From assembly GCF_016755875.1 (NCBI RefSeq), contig NZ_BNED01000005.1:1-64000 (forward strand): a DNA stretch of 64,000 nt. Direction: 5' to 3'. Made by a program: the position numbers and the translations under genes. Numbering within the stretch: position 1 is the first letter of the stretch; every line of letters begins with the position of its first letter. Below, piece by piece: positions 63,958 through 64,000 of the stretch. Origin of the DNA: Streptomyces spororaveus (GTDB lineage: Bacteria > Actinomycetota > Actinomycetes > Streptomycetales > Streptomycetaceae). The notes beneath the pieces are model-generated. The model was not told the origin of the DNA and did not search any database. It was given only the letters and a program-made list of their open reading frames with translations.

Positions 63958-64000
63958 CGGTAACTCCTCCGTGCCGGCGTGCGGCGATCGGTAGCGGCGT

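Overview
The window is high-GC DNA with codon use, strong GGAGG-type ribosome sites and gene families typical of Streptomyces or a close relative (Kitasatospora, Streptacidiphilus). It looks like an accessory or chromosome-arm region: regulators, detoxification enzymes, signalling and conflict genes, many broken genes, and no rRNA, tRNA or CRISPR array that I could see.

Region 1 (1-14.7 kb) is a mobile-element graveyard with a readable history. A Mrr-like restriction endonuclease gene (pieces at 2346-2626 and about 12001-12330, minus strand) is split by an outer transposon (about 2627-12000). The outer transposon carries a barstar-like gene and two tyrosine recombinase genes. Its large recombinase gene is split in turn by an inner, related transposon (about 3830-8700), which has its own recombinase pair and a DUF6000 cargo. 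Joining the flanks restores the reading frame in both cases, and both elements share end sequences and gene layout. To the left are a HEPN-like gene running off the edge and a kinase-like (APH) gene ruined by frameshifts. To the right an IS5-family element follows the C-terminal remnant of a glycosyltransferase.

Region 2 (14.7-33.4 kb) holds an NB-ARC/TPR STAND protein with a small partner; an epoxide hydrolase divergent from a TetR regulator with two perfect operators; an HxlR regulator divergent from an enoyl-CoA hydratase; a saccharopine dehydrogenase-like oxidoreductase divergent from a GlxA-type regulator; a Fic protein, a P450, a CGNR zinc-finger regulator and a short-chain dehydrogenase that lacks its catalytic Tyr.

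Region 3 (33.6-45.2 kb) is rich in sensor proteins: a Ser/Thr kinase fused to an extracellular amino-acid-binding domain, a trypsin-STAND-14xWD40 protein, DUF4304 and DUF6924 proteins, an HTH-TM-propeller protein and a secreted I36-type peptidase inhibitor.

Region 4 (45.2-55.4 kb) is mixed: an MFS exporter, a YrhK-like membrane protein, glucose-6-phosphate dehydrogenase, a MerR-methyltransferase fusion, VOC and GNAT proteins (the GNAT gene preceded by an 18-residue ORF), a hydrolase, a SnoaL-like protein, and a TetR/aldo-keto reductase divergent pair.

Region 5 (55.4-64 kb) is one long minus-strand operon for uptake and breakdown of polyamines or similar amines: Rieske oxygenase, binding protein, two permeases, ATPase, FAD amine oxidase and aminoaldehyde dehydrogenase, with several stop-start overlaps.
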